NCBI GenBank assembly: GCA_039806955.1
Contig: JBDHQI010000011.1
Coordinates: 54,659-118,658, forward strand
Direction: 5' to 3'
DNA from: JADLHS01 sp039806955
GTDB taxonomy: Bacteria; Verrucomicrobiota; Verrucomicrobiia; Limisphaerales; JADLHS01
DNA length: 64,000 nucleotides
Of the stretch, positions 27,300 through 35,877 are shown in pieces. The translations under genes and the position numbers were made by a program. The first letter of the stretch is position 1, and every line of letters starts with the position of its first letter. Below the pieces are notes generated by a model that was given only the letters and a program-made list of their open reading frames with translations, ran no database searches and was not told the origin of the DNA.

Positions 27300-28820
27300 A
27301 TGAAATCCGCCATCCTCGCCCTGGACCAGGGCACGACCAGTTCGCGCGCCATCGTCTTTGATCACGCCGGCACCATCCGCGCTGTGGCGCAACAGGAGTT
27401 GTCCCAGTCGTTCCCGCAGGCGGGTTGGGTGGAGCACGATCCGGAGGAAATCTGGCAGACCCAAATGGACACCGCCCGCCGCGCCCTGGCGCAGGCGGGA
27501 TTGAAGTCCGGCGACATTGCGGCCATCGGCATCACCAATCAACGCGAAACCACCGTGCTATGGGATCGGAAGACCGGCCAACCCGTTCACCCGGCGATTG
27601 TCTGGCAGGATCGGCGCACCGCCGCTTTCTGCGACGAACTCAAACGAGCCGGTCACGCAGCTTTGATCCAGCAGAAAACCGGTCTGGTGCCGGACGCCTA
27701 TTTCTCCGGCAGCAAACTGCGCTGGTTGTTGGATCACGTTCCCAACGCCCGGGCCCGCGCCGAGCGCGGTGAACTCGCTTTCGGCACGGTGGATTCGTGG
27801 TTGCTCTGGAAACTCACCGGCGGGGCCGTTCACGCCACCGACGTCAGCAACGCCTCCCGCACCATGCTGTTTAATCTGCGGACCGGGACCTGGGATGAGG
27901 AGTTGTTGCAACAGTTGCAAATTCCGTGCGCGGTGTTGCCGGAGGTGCGGTCTTCGAGCGAAGTGTACGGCGAGACTACAGCCGGGCGATTTGACGCGCC
28001 GCTGCCCATCGCGGGCATCGCCGGGGATCAACAGGCGGCGCTGTTTGGGCAAAACTGTTTCACGCGTGGGATGGCCAAGAACACGTACGGTACGGGCTGT
28101 TTCTTGTTGATGAACATTGGCCCCGAACCACGGCCTTCGCAGAACCAGTTGCTTACCACGGTGGCCTGGCGGATGCAGGAGCAGACCGAGTTTGCGCTGG
28201 AAGGCAGTGTCTTCATCGGCGGCGCGGTGGTGCAATGGCTGCGGGATGGTCTGGGGCTTATTCGCTCCGCCCAGGAGATTGAAGCTCTGGCCGCGAGTGT
28301 GCCGGACAGTGGCGGCGTTTATCTTGTGCCGGCTTTTGCCGGGCTGGGCGCGCCGCATTGGGATCAATACGCGCGCGGCACCATCACCGGGTTGACCCGT
28401 GGCACGGGCGCCGGGCATCTGGCGCGGGCGGCGTTGGAAGGCATCGCGTTTCAAGTGGCGGACGTGCTGGAGGCGATTGCGCAGGATTCCGGCATTGCGA
28501 TGAATGAATTGCGCGTGGACGGCGGCGCGGCCGCCAACAATCTGCTGCTGCAATTTCAGGCGGATATTTTGCAAGTGCCCGTGGTGCGACCCCGCATCAC
28601 TGAAACCACCGCGCTCGGGGCCGCCTATCTGGCGGGGCTGGCCGTCGGGTTTTGGAAGAACCGCGACGAAGTGCAACGCGCCTGGCAGATGGACCGCACC
28701 TTTGAACCCCAAATGCCGCGTGCGGACGCGGTTCACCGGCGCCAGCGCTGGGCCGAGGCGCTGAAGCGCGCTCACGATTGGGAGGAACATTCCCGGCTCA
28801 AACCTGCGGCGACCAAGTGA
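27300..28820 (+). CDS. glpK: Glycerol kinase
   Basis: 506 residues, the normal length. FGGY-kinase features are intact: the phosphate-1 motif ILALDQGTTSSRAIVFDHAG, GITNQRETTVLWDRKTG, the glycerol-contact WQDRRT, TVDSWLLWKLTGG, IAGDQQAALFGQ, NTYGTGCFLLMN, and the C-terminal LRVDGGAAANNLLLQFQAD. It phosphorylates glycerol to sn-glycerol-3-phosphate in the cytoplasm. The aquaporin gene glpF follows after 49 bases, so the pair forms an uptake/trapping operon. It is divergent from the secreted phosphatase, with about 246 bases between starts. GlpD is encoded 12 kb downstream in a separate GntR-linked operon. Confidence 0.97.
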   Translation: MKSAILALDQGTTSSRAIVFDHAGTIRAVAQQELSQSFPQAGWVEHDPEEIWQTQMDTARRALAQAGLKSGDIAAIGITNQRETTVLWDRKTGQPVHPAIVWQDRRTAAFCDELKRAGHAALIQQKTGLVPDAYFSGSKLRWLLDHVPNARARAERGELAFGTVDSWLLWKLTGGAVHATDVSNASRTMLFNLRTGTWDEELLQQLQIPCAVLPEVRSSSEVYGETTAGRFDAPLPIAGIAGDQQAALFGQNCFTRGMAKNTYGTGCFLLMNIGPEPRPSQNQLLTTVAWRMQEQTEFALEGSVFIGGAVVQWLRDGLGLIRSAQEIEALAASVPDSGGVYLVPAFAGLGAPHWDQYARGTITGLTRGTGAGHLARAALEGIAFQVADVLEAIAQDSGIAMNELRVDGGAAANNLLLQFQADILQVPVVRPRITETTALGAAYLAGLAVGFWKNRDEVQRAWQMDRTFEPQMPRADAVHRRQRWAEALKRAHDWEEHSRLKPAATK

Positions 28821-28869
28821 CGCTCCGAATGGCCCATTGATTGATCTCACGATTTGAATTAAAGCGCTT

Positions 28870-29619
28870 ATGAACTCACTCCTGGCGGAATTTATCGGCA
28901 CCTTGCTGTTGGTCACCTTCGGCAATGGCGTGGTGGCCAACGTCGTGTTGGCGCGCACCAAAGGTTTTAACGGCGGCTGGATCGTCATTACGGCGGGCTG
29001 GGGGTTGGCGGTATTCGTGGGGGTGTTTTGCGCGCAGGAATTCAGCGGCGCGCACCTGAATCCCGCCGTCACGGTTGCCATGGCTGCAGCCGGGAAATTT
29101 GCCTGGATGGAAGTGCCCGGTTACCTGCTGGCGCAACTGCTCGGCGGCGTGGTGGGCGGGGCGCTTGTCTTTTGCTTTTATCGGGAGCACTTCAAAGCTT
29201 CGGATGATGCGAAGGCCAAGCTCGCCTGCTTTTGCACCGCACCGAACATCCGGAAAATTTCGCAAGCGTTTTTCTGCGAACTTATCGGCACGTTCATGCT
29301 GGTGTTTCCCGTTTTTCTGATGGTCGGCGCAAAAGCCAAACTACCGTCCACACCTGACGAGGTTCTGATCGGGTTGGGCACATTGGGGGCCGTGCCGGTG
29401 GCGCTGCTGGTATTCGCCATCGGCTTGTCGTTGGGCGGCACCACGGGGTATGCCATCAATCCGGTGCGCGATCTCGGCCCGCGGCTGGCGCACGCAATCC
29501 TGCCGGTGCCGGGCAAACGTGATAGTGATTGGGGCTACGCCTGGGTGCCGGTCATCGCGCCGCTGGTCGGTGGCTTGCTGGCAGCGCTGACTTATCGCCT
29601 CGTTATTCCCGCCGTTTAG
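28870..29619 (+). CDS. glpF: Glycerol facilitator (MIP/aquaporin family)
   Basis: 249 residues with six membrane helices and two half-helices. The first pore motif is canonical (GAHLNPAVTVAMA). The second reads YAINPVRDLGPRLAH, where the usual NPARD is NPVRD; the Asp and Arg that define glycerol channels are retained. Placed 49 bases behind glpK, it should allow glycerol entry. The Ala-to-Val change at the second motif is tolerated in some MIP proteins but is notable. A GGCCAAGCTCGCC-region insertion (DDAKAKLACFCTAPN, about residues 113-127) forms a longer cytoplasmic loop. Confidence 0.93.
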   Translation: MNSLLAEFIGTLLLVTFGNGVVANVVLARTKGFNGGWIVITAGWGLAVFVGVFCAQEFSGAHLNPAVTVAMAAAGKFAWMEVPGYLLAQLLGGVVGGALVFCFYREHFKASDDAKAKLACFCTAPNIRKISQAFFCELIGTFMLVFPVFLMVGAKAKLPSTPDEVLIGLGTLGAVPVALLVFAIGLSLGGTTGYAINPVRDLGPRLAHAILPVPGKRDSDWGYAWVPVIAPLVGGLLAALTYRLVIPAV

Positions 29620-29823
29620 AGTGCTTTAAGTATTCCTGCCTCACGGACAATCACATCATTTCTCCATTCGGACTCAGCCTTTATTGAGTTGCGTCTGCTC
29701 TACTTCGACGAGGCGAAAATTTGATGGCTTGGTGATGGCATGACGCGTGTTCATCGTCGATGAAATTGCTTGACCGTCACCTCTTTTTACTCAAATTAGA
29801 CTCTTATTGGCCTTCACAACCTT

Positions 29824-31265
29824 ATGAAAATGAAACAATTCTATCTCCTGACGGTAATTACTCTAATCGGCTTGGTGTCAACGTCGAGTCCGGCCCAGGG
29901 CACGGCGTTCACGTATCAAGGGCGTTTGGACAGTGGCGGTGCGCCCTTTAATGGCAGTGCTGAATTTCAAGCGACGCTCTGGACCGCCGCCGCGGGCGGG
30001 ACGCAAGTGGCGGCCAACAACCCGGCCGCTGTGGTGGTGGGTGTGACCAACGGACTCTTTACGTTGCCATTGGATTTTGGGGCGCAGTTTCCGGGGGGCG
30101 GACCGGTGGCTGCAACTGGAGGTGCGCACCGGCATTGGCCCGTTCACCACGCTGACCCCGCGCCAACCGATCCGCCCCACGCCGTATGCGCTTACGGCGT
30201 CCGGGCTTTCGGGTTCGTTGCCGGCGAGTCAGTTGACGGGGACGTTGTCATCGGGGCAGTTGGTGGGGACGTATGCGAGGGCGGTGACGTTCAACAACGC
30301 GGGGAATGTTTTCAGTGGTGATGGGAGTGGATTGACTGGGGTGAATGCGGCGAGCGTGGGCGGGGTGAGCGGGGCGGATCTCTGGAAGCTCAGTGGGAAC
30401 AGCGGGGTAGGAGCGGGGAATTTTTTGGGAACGGCGGATAATCAACCGTTGGAATTCAAGGTTAATGGACAGCGGGCGCTGCGGTTGGAGCCGAACGCTG
30501 GGAATCGACCGAACGTGATTGGTGGGGCATCCAACAACTCAGTTGTGGGAGCGACTGCGGCCACCATCGGGGGGCGGTAACGGTAACACGATTCAGAGCA
30601 ACGCTGGGTATGCCACCATCGGGGGCGGTGCCTATAACACGATTCAGCCCAATGCTAACTACGCAACCATTCCCGGCGGTTACAACAACAGCGCCACCAA
30701 CTATGCTTTCGCAGCGGGATACCGGGCCAAGGCCAATCATACCGGTTCGTTCGTCTGGGGTGATTCCACCGCCGCCAACATCGCTTCGGCCAACAACAAT
30801 TCCGTCACCTTCCGCGCCGCGGGCGGCTACCGGCTGTTCTCGAACAGCGGCGTCTCGGCGGGCGTGAGCCTTGCCGCCAACGGCACGGCGTGGGCCGTCA
30901 TTTCCGACAAAAACGTGAAGAAGGATTTCGCGCCGGTGGACGCCGTTGACGTGCTGGAAAAATTGGCCGCGCTGCCCATCACGCAATGGCGTTATCAGTG
31001 GGAGGAGGAAAATGTCACGCCGCATCTCGGCCCGATGGCGCAGGATTTCAAGGCGGCGTTCTATCCCGGCGCGGATGACAAAACCATCACCACGCAGGAA
31101 GCGGACGGCGTGGCGCTGGCGGCCATCCAGGGGTTGAATCAAAAGTTGGAAGTCGGCGGGCAGAAGACAGAAGGCAGAATCCAAAAACTGGAAGCGGAAA
31201 ACGTGGAATTGAAAGCGCGGCTGGAACAATTGGAACGCTTGCTGGCCAAGCAAACGGCGCACTGA
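29824..31265 (+). pseudogene. S74-chaperone fibre-like surface protein, broken by two one-G insertions
   Basis: Three overlapping frames make one 479-residue protein if a single G is removed from each of two six-G runs (30093-30098 and 30569-30574); the total length then becomes an exact multiple of three. Order: signal peptide (FYLLTVITLIGLVSTSSPAQG), the AFTYQGRLDSGGAPFNG module, RWLQLEVRTGIGPFTTL and TPRQPIRPTPYAL, low-complexity linker, YadA-head-like repeats (ATIGGGxxNTIQxNA, then ATIPGGYNNSATNYAFAAG), and a C-terminal S74 intramolecular chaperone. The chaperone's Ser-Lys dyad is in ISDKNVKKDF (spacing five, as in phage endosialidases), followed by a Leu-rich coiled coil. It is followed by an intact paralogue. 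Either slippage-controlled or an assembly error. Confidence 0.85.
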
Positions 31266-31311
31266 TCCGGGGAACTCAATCGAAAGAACCATCCAACTCG
31301 CAGAATTATTT

Positions 31312-33201
31312 ATGAAACAACACCTTAAACCCTGCCTGTTGACGGTGCTCTTTTGCTTGATGCCTGGCGCTGTTCTTCACGCCCAAAACACCGTCGTTAC
31401 CTATCAAGGATTGGTGCAGAGTGGGAATGAACCTTTCACCGGCGCAGGTCAGTTCAAATTTGCCCTCGTCACCACCACGAACACCAGCGCGTCGGCCACG
31501 GCGATCGCCAGCATTGTTTTTCTTGGCGGCGTCACAGCCATCAATGTCACCTTTGGCGGCAGCGGGTATGTGACTCCACCTGCCATCAGCCTCACCGGCG
31601 GCGGCGGCTCGGGAGCAACCGCCACAGCGTTTATCAGCGGGGGCGTGGTGACCAGCATTCAAGTCAACACTTCCGGTTCCGGCTACACGCTCCCACCAAC
31701 GGTGATAATTGCCCCGCCGCCGCCTACGCTGGCTTATCTCACGCATTGGAGCAATAACGGCACGAGTGTGAATGGGAGCGAGCCTACGGCGGCCGTCACG
31801 CTGCCGGTGAACCACGGCTTGTTCACCGCGCGGTTGGGGGATGCGACCGTGGCGAACATGACGGCGTTCAACGCGGACTTGTTCACGCGGCCGAATCTGC
31901 TGCTGCGCCTGTGGTTCAACGACGGCATCAATGGGTTCGAGGCCTTGCAACCACCGCAACCGTTGAATGCCGCGCCGTATGCGGTTCAAGCCGGGGGCGC
32001 GAGCAATTTACTCGGCACGGTGGGGCCGACGAGTCTCAGCGGGACCTACTCCAGTGCGGTCACACTTAACAACCCCGCCAACAGTTACAGCGGCAGCGGG
32101 GCGGGGCTGACCAGTCTCAACGCAGCGCAACTGACCAGTGGCACCGTGGCGGACGCGCGCCTGAGCGGCAACGTAGCATGGCGAAATCAGAACAATGCGT
32201 TTTCGGTCAGCCAGGCAGTTCCCGCCGGAACAACTACCGCCCCGGGATTGACCTTCAACGGTGATGCCAACACGGGCCTGTTCAGTCCGGCGGCGGACAC
32301 CGTCGCAGTCACGACGGGTGGCGCGGAGCGATTTCGCGTTACGTCTGGCGGTTTGCTGGGGGTGGGCACCAACAATCCCGCCGCACGACTGCACATCGCC
32401 AGTGCCGGAAGCACGCCGCAATTGCACCTCGGACAGAACGATTCGGTCAACGCTTTCACCCGGATGCGGTTCTCGGTCGGTAATACCAACCTTTGGGACT
32501 TGGCCGCCGGCGGCGCGGCCAACGGGCTGAATTTTTTTAACTCCGCCAATGGCAACGTCATGGTGCTGGCCCCCAACGGCCACCTGCGGGTCAATTCGTT
32601 GGGGGTGGGCGTGGACAGCGCGATGGCGCCCCTCACGGTGGCGGGCGATTCCAGCCAGCCCCAGTTACGCCTGCAACAAACGACCGGCGGCGCCGCCCCG
32701 CGCCTCCGGATGATCAATGGCAACAGCCCCTACTGGGATATGCTCACTGCGGCCAACGGAGATTACATCCGTTGGTATTCTGAAAAAACCGGCTTCAATG
32801 CGATGACCTTGTTGGACGACGGAACACTGGTCACCGCCGGCCCGGTGAATCCCCCGAGCGACCGCAATATGAAACAGGACTTCGCGCCGGTGGACGTGGT
32901 GGTCGTGCTGGAGAAAGTTGCGGCCCTGCCGATTCAAAGTTGGGCCTACAAGAATTCACCCAAAACGCGGCACATCGGTCCCGTGGCCCAAGACTTCCAC
33001 GCCGCGTTCCGGTTCAATGGCGACGACGACAAGCACATCAGCACCGTGGATGCCGACGGCGTGGCCCTGGCCGCGATCCAGGGGTTGAACCAAAAGTTGG
33101 AGGAAACCCGCGCCGAGAATGTGGAGTTGCGGCAAACCGTAAATGAATTAAAAATACTGGTGCAGAGCCTGAATCAACAACTCAACGCAAACCAACCATG
33201 A
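31312..33201 (+). CDS. Surface fibre-like protein with C-terminal S74 chaperone domain
   Basis: 629 residues. Signal peptide (LLTVLFCLMPGAVLHAQ), then TVVTYQGLVQSGNEPFTGAG, a Gly-rich insertion with GGSGYVTPPAISLTGGGGSG-type repeats (about 75-130), a PPQPLNAAPYAVQAGGAS segment, and tail-fibre-like beta-solenoid stretches (GLTFNGDANTGLFSPAADTV, LGVGTNNPAARLHIA). The S74 domain begins at PPSDRNMKQDFAPVD, with Ser and Lys spaced five residues, and continues through ADGVALAAIQGLNQKLEE into a trimerising coiled coil. In phage proteins this domain folds the trimer and then cuts itself off. The gene is intact, 46 bases after its frameshifted paralogue, and its stop overlaps the next start (ATGA). 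Probably a trimeric surface adhesin or fibre. Confidence 0.88.
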   Translation: MKQHLKPCLLTVLFCLMPGAVLHAQNTVVTYQGLVQSGNEPFTGAGQFKFALVTTTNTSASATAIASIVFLGGVTAINVTFGGSGYVTPPAISLTGGGGSGATATAFISGGVVTSIQVNTSGSGYTLPPTVIIAPPPPTLAYLTHWSNNGTSVNGSEPTAAVTLPVNHGLFTARLGDATVANMTAFNADLFTRPNLLLRLWFNDGINGFEALQPPQPLNAAPYAVQAGGASNLLGTVGPTSLSGTYSSAVTLNNPANSYSGSGAGLTSLNAAQLTSGTVADARLSGNVAWRNQNNAFSVSQAVPAGTTTAPGLTFNGDANTGLFSPAADTVAVTTGGAERFRVTSGGLLGVGTNNPAARLHIASAGSTPQLHLGQNDSVNAFTRMRFSVGNTNLWDLAAGGAANGLNFFNSANGNVMVLAPNGHLRVNSLGVGVDSAMAPLTVAGDSSQPQLRLQQTTGGAAPRLRMINGNSPYWDMLTAANGDYIRWYSEKTGFNAMTLLDDGTLVTAGPVNPPSDRNMKQDFAPVDVVVVLEKVAALPIQSWAYKNSPKTRHIGPVAQDFHAAFRFNGDDDKHISTVDADGVALAAIQGLNQKLEETRAENVELRQTVNELKILVQSLNQQLNANQP

Positions 33202-33743
33202 AAACCCGAGGATGGAGGATGGAGGATGGAATCTGGCGGCAGCTCAACGAACCATTGCCAGAAGGGACGAACACCAAGCGGCCAGCCCTGACTCTGCGTC
33301 GCGGCGTCGCGGCGGTGATATTACTGTTCAGTCTGAGTGGGGCGTTCGCGCAGAGCTACTCGATTGACTGGTGGACGATAGACGGCGGCGGCGGCACCAG
33401 CACGGGCGGGGTTTATTCCGTCAGCGGCACGATTGGTCAGCCCGATGCCGGCGGCACAGCCATGACGGGTGGAGCGTATTCGGTGACGGGCGGTTTTTGG
33501 GCGCTGCAAGCGGTGCAAACGTCCGGCGCGCCGTTGCTTTCCATTGCTCGTACGGCCACCAACACCGTGGCGGTCTGGTGGCCCTCACCCGCGACGGGTT
33601 GGATTCTGCAACAGAACACCAACAGCGTGGCGAGTGTGAACTGGAGCAATGTGGTGACGGCTCCGGTGGATGACGGCACGAACCGAAGCGTCATCATCAG
33701 TCCGCCCACGGGCAACCGCTTCTATCGGCTGTTCAAACCCTGA
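33198..33743 (+). CDS. Small exported companion of the S74 fibre protein
   Basis: 181 residues. An unusually long basic N-terminus (about 34 residues) precedes a signal sequence (GVAAVILLFSLSGAFAQ). The mature part starts SYSIDWWTIDGGGGTSTGGV and contains two imperfect Gly-rich repeats (YSVSGTIGQPDAGGTAMTGG, YSVTGGFWAL). It ends in the C-terminal module seen in other secreted proteins here (WILQQNTNSVASVNWSNVV, final FYRLFKP). Its ATG overlaps the stop of the fibre gene (ATGA), so they are translated together. I know no assigned function; the coupling suggests a surface complex with the fibre. Confidence 0.82.
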   Translation: MKTRGWRMEDGIWRQLNEPLPEGTNTKRPALTLRRGVAAVILLFSLSGAFAQSYSIDWWTIDGGGGTSTGGVYSVSGTIGQPDAGGTAMTGGAYSVTGGFWALQAVQTSGAPLLSIARTATNTVAVWWPSPATGWILQQNTNSVASVNWSNVVTAPVDDGTNRSVIISPPTGNRFYRLFKP

Positions 33744-33892
33744 TCCCCTCATACTGACTGGCGGATTTTCAGTGTTGCGAGAACCGCTCCCGCCGGTGCG
33801 GGAATTGGACATTCCCCACCGGAATACCCGCGTGTTCGACGACAATTTTTCTGCTCGCCTCTGACGAGCCTTTGCCTAAGCTGCCCCGCGAA

Positions 33893-34351
33893 ATGATAAA
33901 ACCGATTGTTCAACGCTTATTTAATCCCGGAGCGGCCACGCCCACCACGTCGCTGGCTTTATTGCTGTTGCGCCTGTGGTTGGGGCTGACTCTGCTGTTC
34001 AACCATGGCCTGGCCAAACTCACCAATTTCAGCGGCATGTCTGATGGTTTCCTGGACTTGTTTGGCATCGGCAGCAAGCCGAGTTTGGTGCTGGCGATCT
34101 TTGGCGAATTTTTCTGCGCCGCCTTGTTGGCGTTGGGCTTGGTGGGCCGCTTCGCCGCCTTTTGTCTGGTGCTGAACATGGCCGTGGCTTTTGGCATGGC
34201 CCACAAGCTGGCGCTGAGCGGTCCTTCCAGCGGAGAATTGGCTTTCATCTATCTGGCGGGTTTTGTGACTTTGCTGGTGGCTGGACCGGGGCGCATTTCA
34301 GCCGATGCCTTTCTCTTCGGCAAACCCGCGAAGTCAGCCAAGGCGGGCTGA
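33893..34351 (+). CDS. DoxX-family membrane protein
   Basis: 152 residues with four hydrophobic helices. Typical DoxX features are LALLLLRLWLGLTLLFNHGL with the His-Gly near residue 40, ALLALGLVGRFAAFCLVLNM and ELAFIYLAGFVTLLVAGPG. I start at the ATG at 33893; a TTG at 33872 would add seven residues. Members are small inner-membrane proteins of uncertain biochemical role, often connected with redox or oxidative stress. Neighbours give no further clue. Unlike the protein at 18.9-19.3 kb it has no CxC motif. Confidence 0.88.
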   Translation: MIKPIVQRLFNPGAATPTTSLALLLLRLWLGLTLLFNHGLAKLTNFSGMSDGFLDLFGIGSKPSLVLAIFGEFFCAALLALGLVGRFAAFCLVLNMAVAFGMAHKLALSGPSSGELAFIYLAGFVTLLVAGPGRISADAFLFGKPAKSAKAG

Positions 34352-34540
34352 CGACGAGGTCAGTATTTGAGGGGTGAAATCGCAAAATCCGTCCGCACGG
34401 TACGTATATGCGACTGAAGCCGTTTTGCCCGAAGCCGTTTAATATTGGCACCAAGCGGAGCATTTGGGAGGGGAACATTCGGGGGCCTGGACGTTTTTCT
34501 TTGCTGGTAAAATGCGGCTGCCATGGGGCATTTTATCGAG

Positions 34541-35264
34541 ATGAAAAAGCGCGCTTTCTGGGTGACACTTTGCGGCTTCGCTTTGGTTGCTGGATTTATT
34601 GGATTTGCCCTGGGGGGCCGCTGACGAGGCCGTACCCAACGGCGGACAACCTGATTTGCAGCCGTTGTTTCCTGCGGACGGGGTGCCGTCCGGTTGGGTG
34701 GTGCGCGCCTGGGATGAGGTGAGCAAGCCGGCGGCGAATGGCGCAGTTTGGAAAGTGGAGCAGGGCGTCCTGCACGGCGGCGAGCCACGCGGTTCGTGGC
34801 TGTTGAGTGAGAAGGAATACACGGACTTCATCCTTGAATTCGATTTCAAGCTCGGGCCGCAGGGTAACAGCGGACTGGCGTTGCGCGCGCCCTTGAGTGG
34901 CGATCCGGCGTTTGACGGGATGGAACTTCAAATGGCCGATTTACGCTATAACCCACAGGCCAAGGATTCCGAACTGACCGGCGGATTGTATCGCGTCGTC
35001 GCTCCCACGCAGCAGGTCTATAAACCCACCGAGTGGAATCATTACGAAATCACCCTGCAAGGCCCCCACTTGAAAGTGGTGCTCAACGGCGTAACGATTC
35101 AGGACTTGGATCTCTCGCGGCAAAATCAGGAAGTGAAACGTCACGATGGCCGATTGGCTCCACCGCTCAAAGATCGTCCGCGCCAGGGACACATTGGCTT
35201 TCAAGAACTCAGTCGGGGCGGAGCGCACGTCCTTATCCGCAACGCGCGCATCAAGGAACTGTAA
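34541..35264 (+). CDS. DUF1080 (3-keto-disaccharide hydrolase-type) protein; signal peptide out of frame by one G
   Basis: The body (from about 34620) is a DUF1080/LamG-like jelly roll: LFPADGVPSGWVVRAWDEV, SWLLSEKEYTDFILEFDFKL, GNSGLALRAPLSGDPAFDGM, EWNHYEITLQGPHLKVVLNG and HIGFQELSRGGAHVLIRNAR. An ATG at 34541 opens a perfect signal peptide (MKKRAFWVTLCGFALVAGFI), but it is in another frame and stops at 34621-34623. Removing one G from the six-G run at 34612-34617 joins them as GFALGAADEAVPNGG, total 240 residues. The uninterrupted alternative is a TTG start at 34587, which would leave the protein without an export signal. DUF1080 proteins are usually exported and implicated in glycan breakdown. 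Whether the shift is real must be tested. Confidence 0.82.
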
Positions 35265-35375
35265 ATCTCGAGGTTGCGAATCCGGATTGTCCGGCGGCGG
35301 CGCAGCAATTCGTTGCGCCGCAGGTGCCGTTGCTTGACCGTGGAGGTAAATTCCCCGATGTTAACGGCGTCGTTT

Positions 35376-35729
35376 GGGCGCGTACTGGTTTCGACCAAGT
35401 GAATCCGTCAGAAGCGGCATGCCGAGGACGATGCGTTGGCCTCGTAAATCATCGCATCAAAACATAACTGCTAACGAAGAATTAGCTCTCGCGGCCTAAA
35501 GTTGCCGCGACGTTCGCCCGCTGACACCTGCTAGGTGGGACGAACGCCACAGCAGGCATGGTGGAAGGCGGAGATCGCGCGCCCAAGCCGAGAAAAAGAC
35601 ATGCGAACTAAGCAGCGGGATTCGAGTCTGGACGCCATCCCGTAGCCGACAAAAACTTCCGGACTAAGCATGTAGTCGCGGCTGGTTGGTTGATTTGGGA
35701 CGGGGGTTCAACTCCCCCCGCGTCCACCA
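35376..35729 (+). ncRNA. ssrA: Transfer-messenger RNA (tmRNA)
   Basis: 354 bases. The 5' strand GGGCGCG pairs with CGCGTCC before the encoded ACCA (one G-U pair). Next to the 5' end is ACTGGTTTCGACC, then the conserved GGCATGCCGAGG and GGCCTCGTAAA block. ATAACT precedes the resume codon GCT at 35470. The tag is ANEELALAA, ending in TAA at 35497-35499. Four pseudoknot-like GC-rich segments and a T-arm (GGGGG-TTCAACT-CCCCC) follow. tmRNA with SmpB rescues stalled ribosomes and marks the product for proteolysis. The six-C run at the T-arm/acceptor junction is required for pairing. Confidence 0.96.
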
Positions 35730-35731
35730 AT

Positions 35732-35777
35732 TCACCCCGCGCGGTCAAATCACCCCGCGCGGTCAAATCACCCCGCG
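35732..35777 (+). repeat. 18-base tandem repeat, 2.6 copies
   Basis: The unit TCACCCCGCGCGGTCAAA occurs at 35732-35749 and 35750-35767, with a partial third copy to 35777. Each unit contains the palindrome CCGCGCGG. It begins three bases after the tmRNA CCA end and could assist 3' processing or termination; that is inference. Confidence 0.85.
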
Positions 35778-35877
35778 GATGCCCTTACCGGCAGGGCCAT
35801 TCTGAACCGCATCCCGCGCTCTTCCGGATGAATATCAAATTGCTTCCCGGCGGGTGACGGGGGATAATTGCCTGCCT

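Noticed and set aside
27558..29081. 507-codon frame on the minus strand
   Set aside because: Antisense to glpK and glpF, both of which are certain; no domain seen.
29824..33743. Prophage or tail-fibre module
   Set aside because: S74 domains suggest phage at first sight, but both proteins have signal peptides and no other phage genes occur.
35714..35719. Six-C run in the tmRNA as a homopolymer error
   Set aside because: All six C are needed: five pair in the T stem and one starts the acceptor strand.
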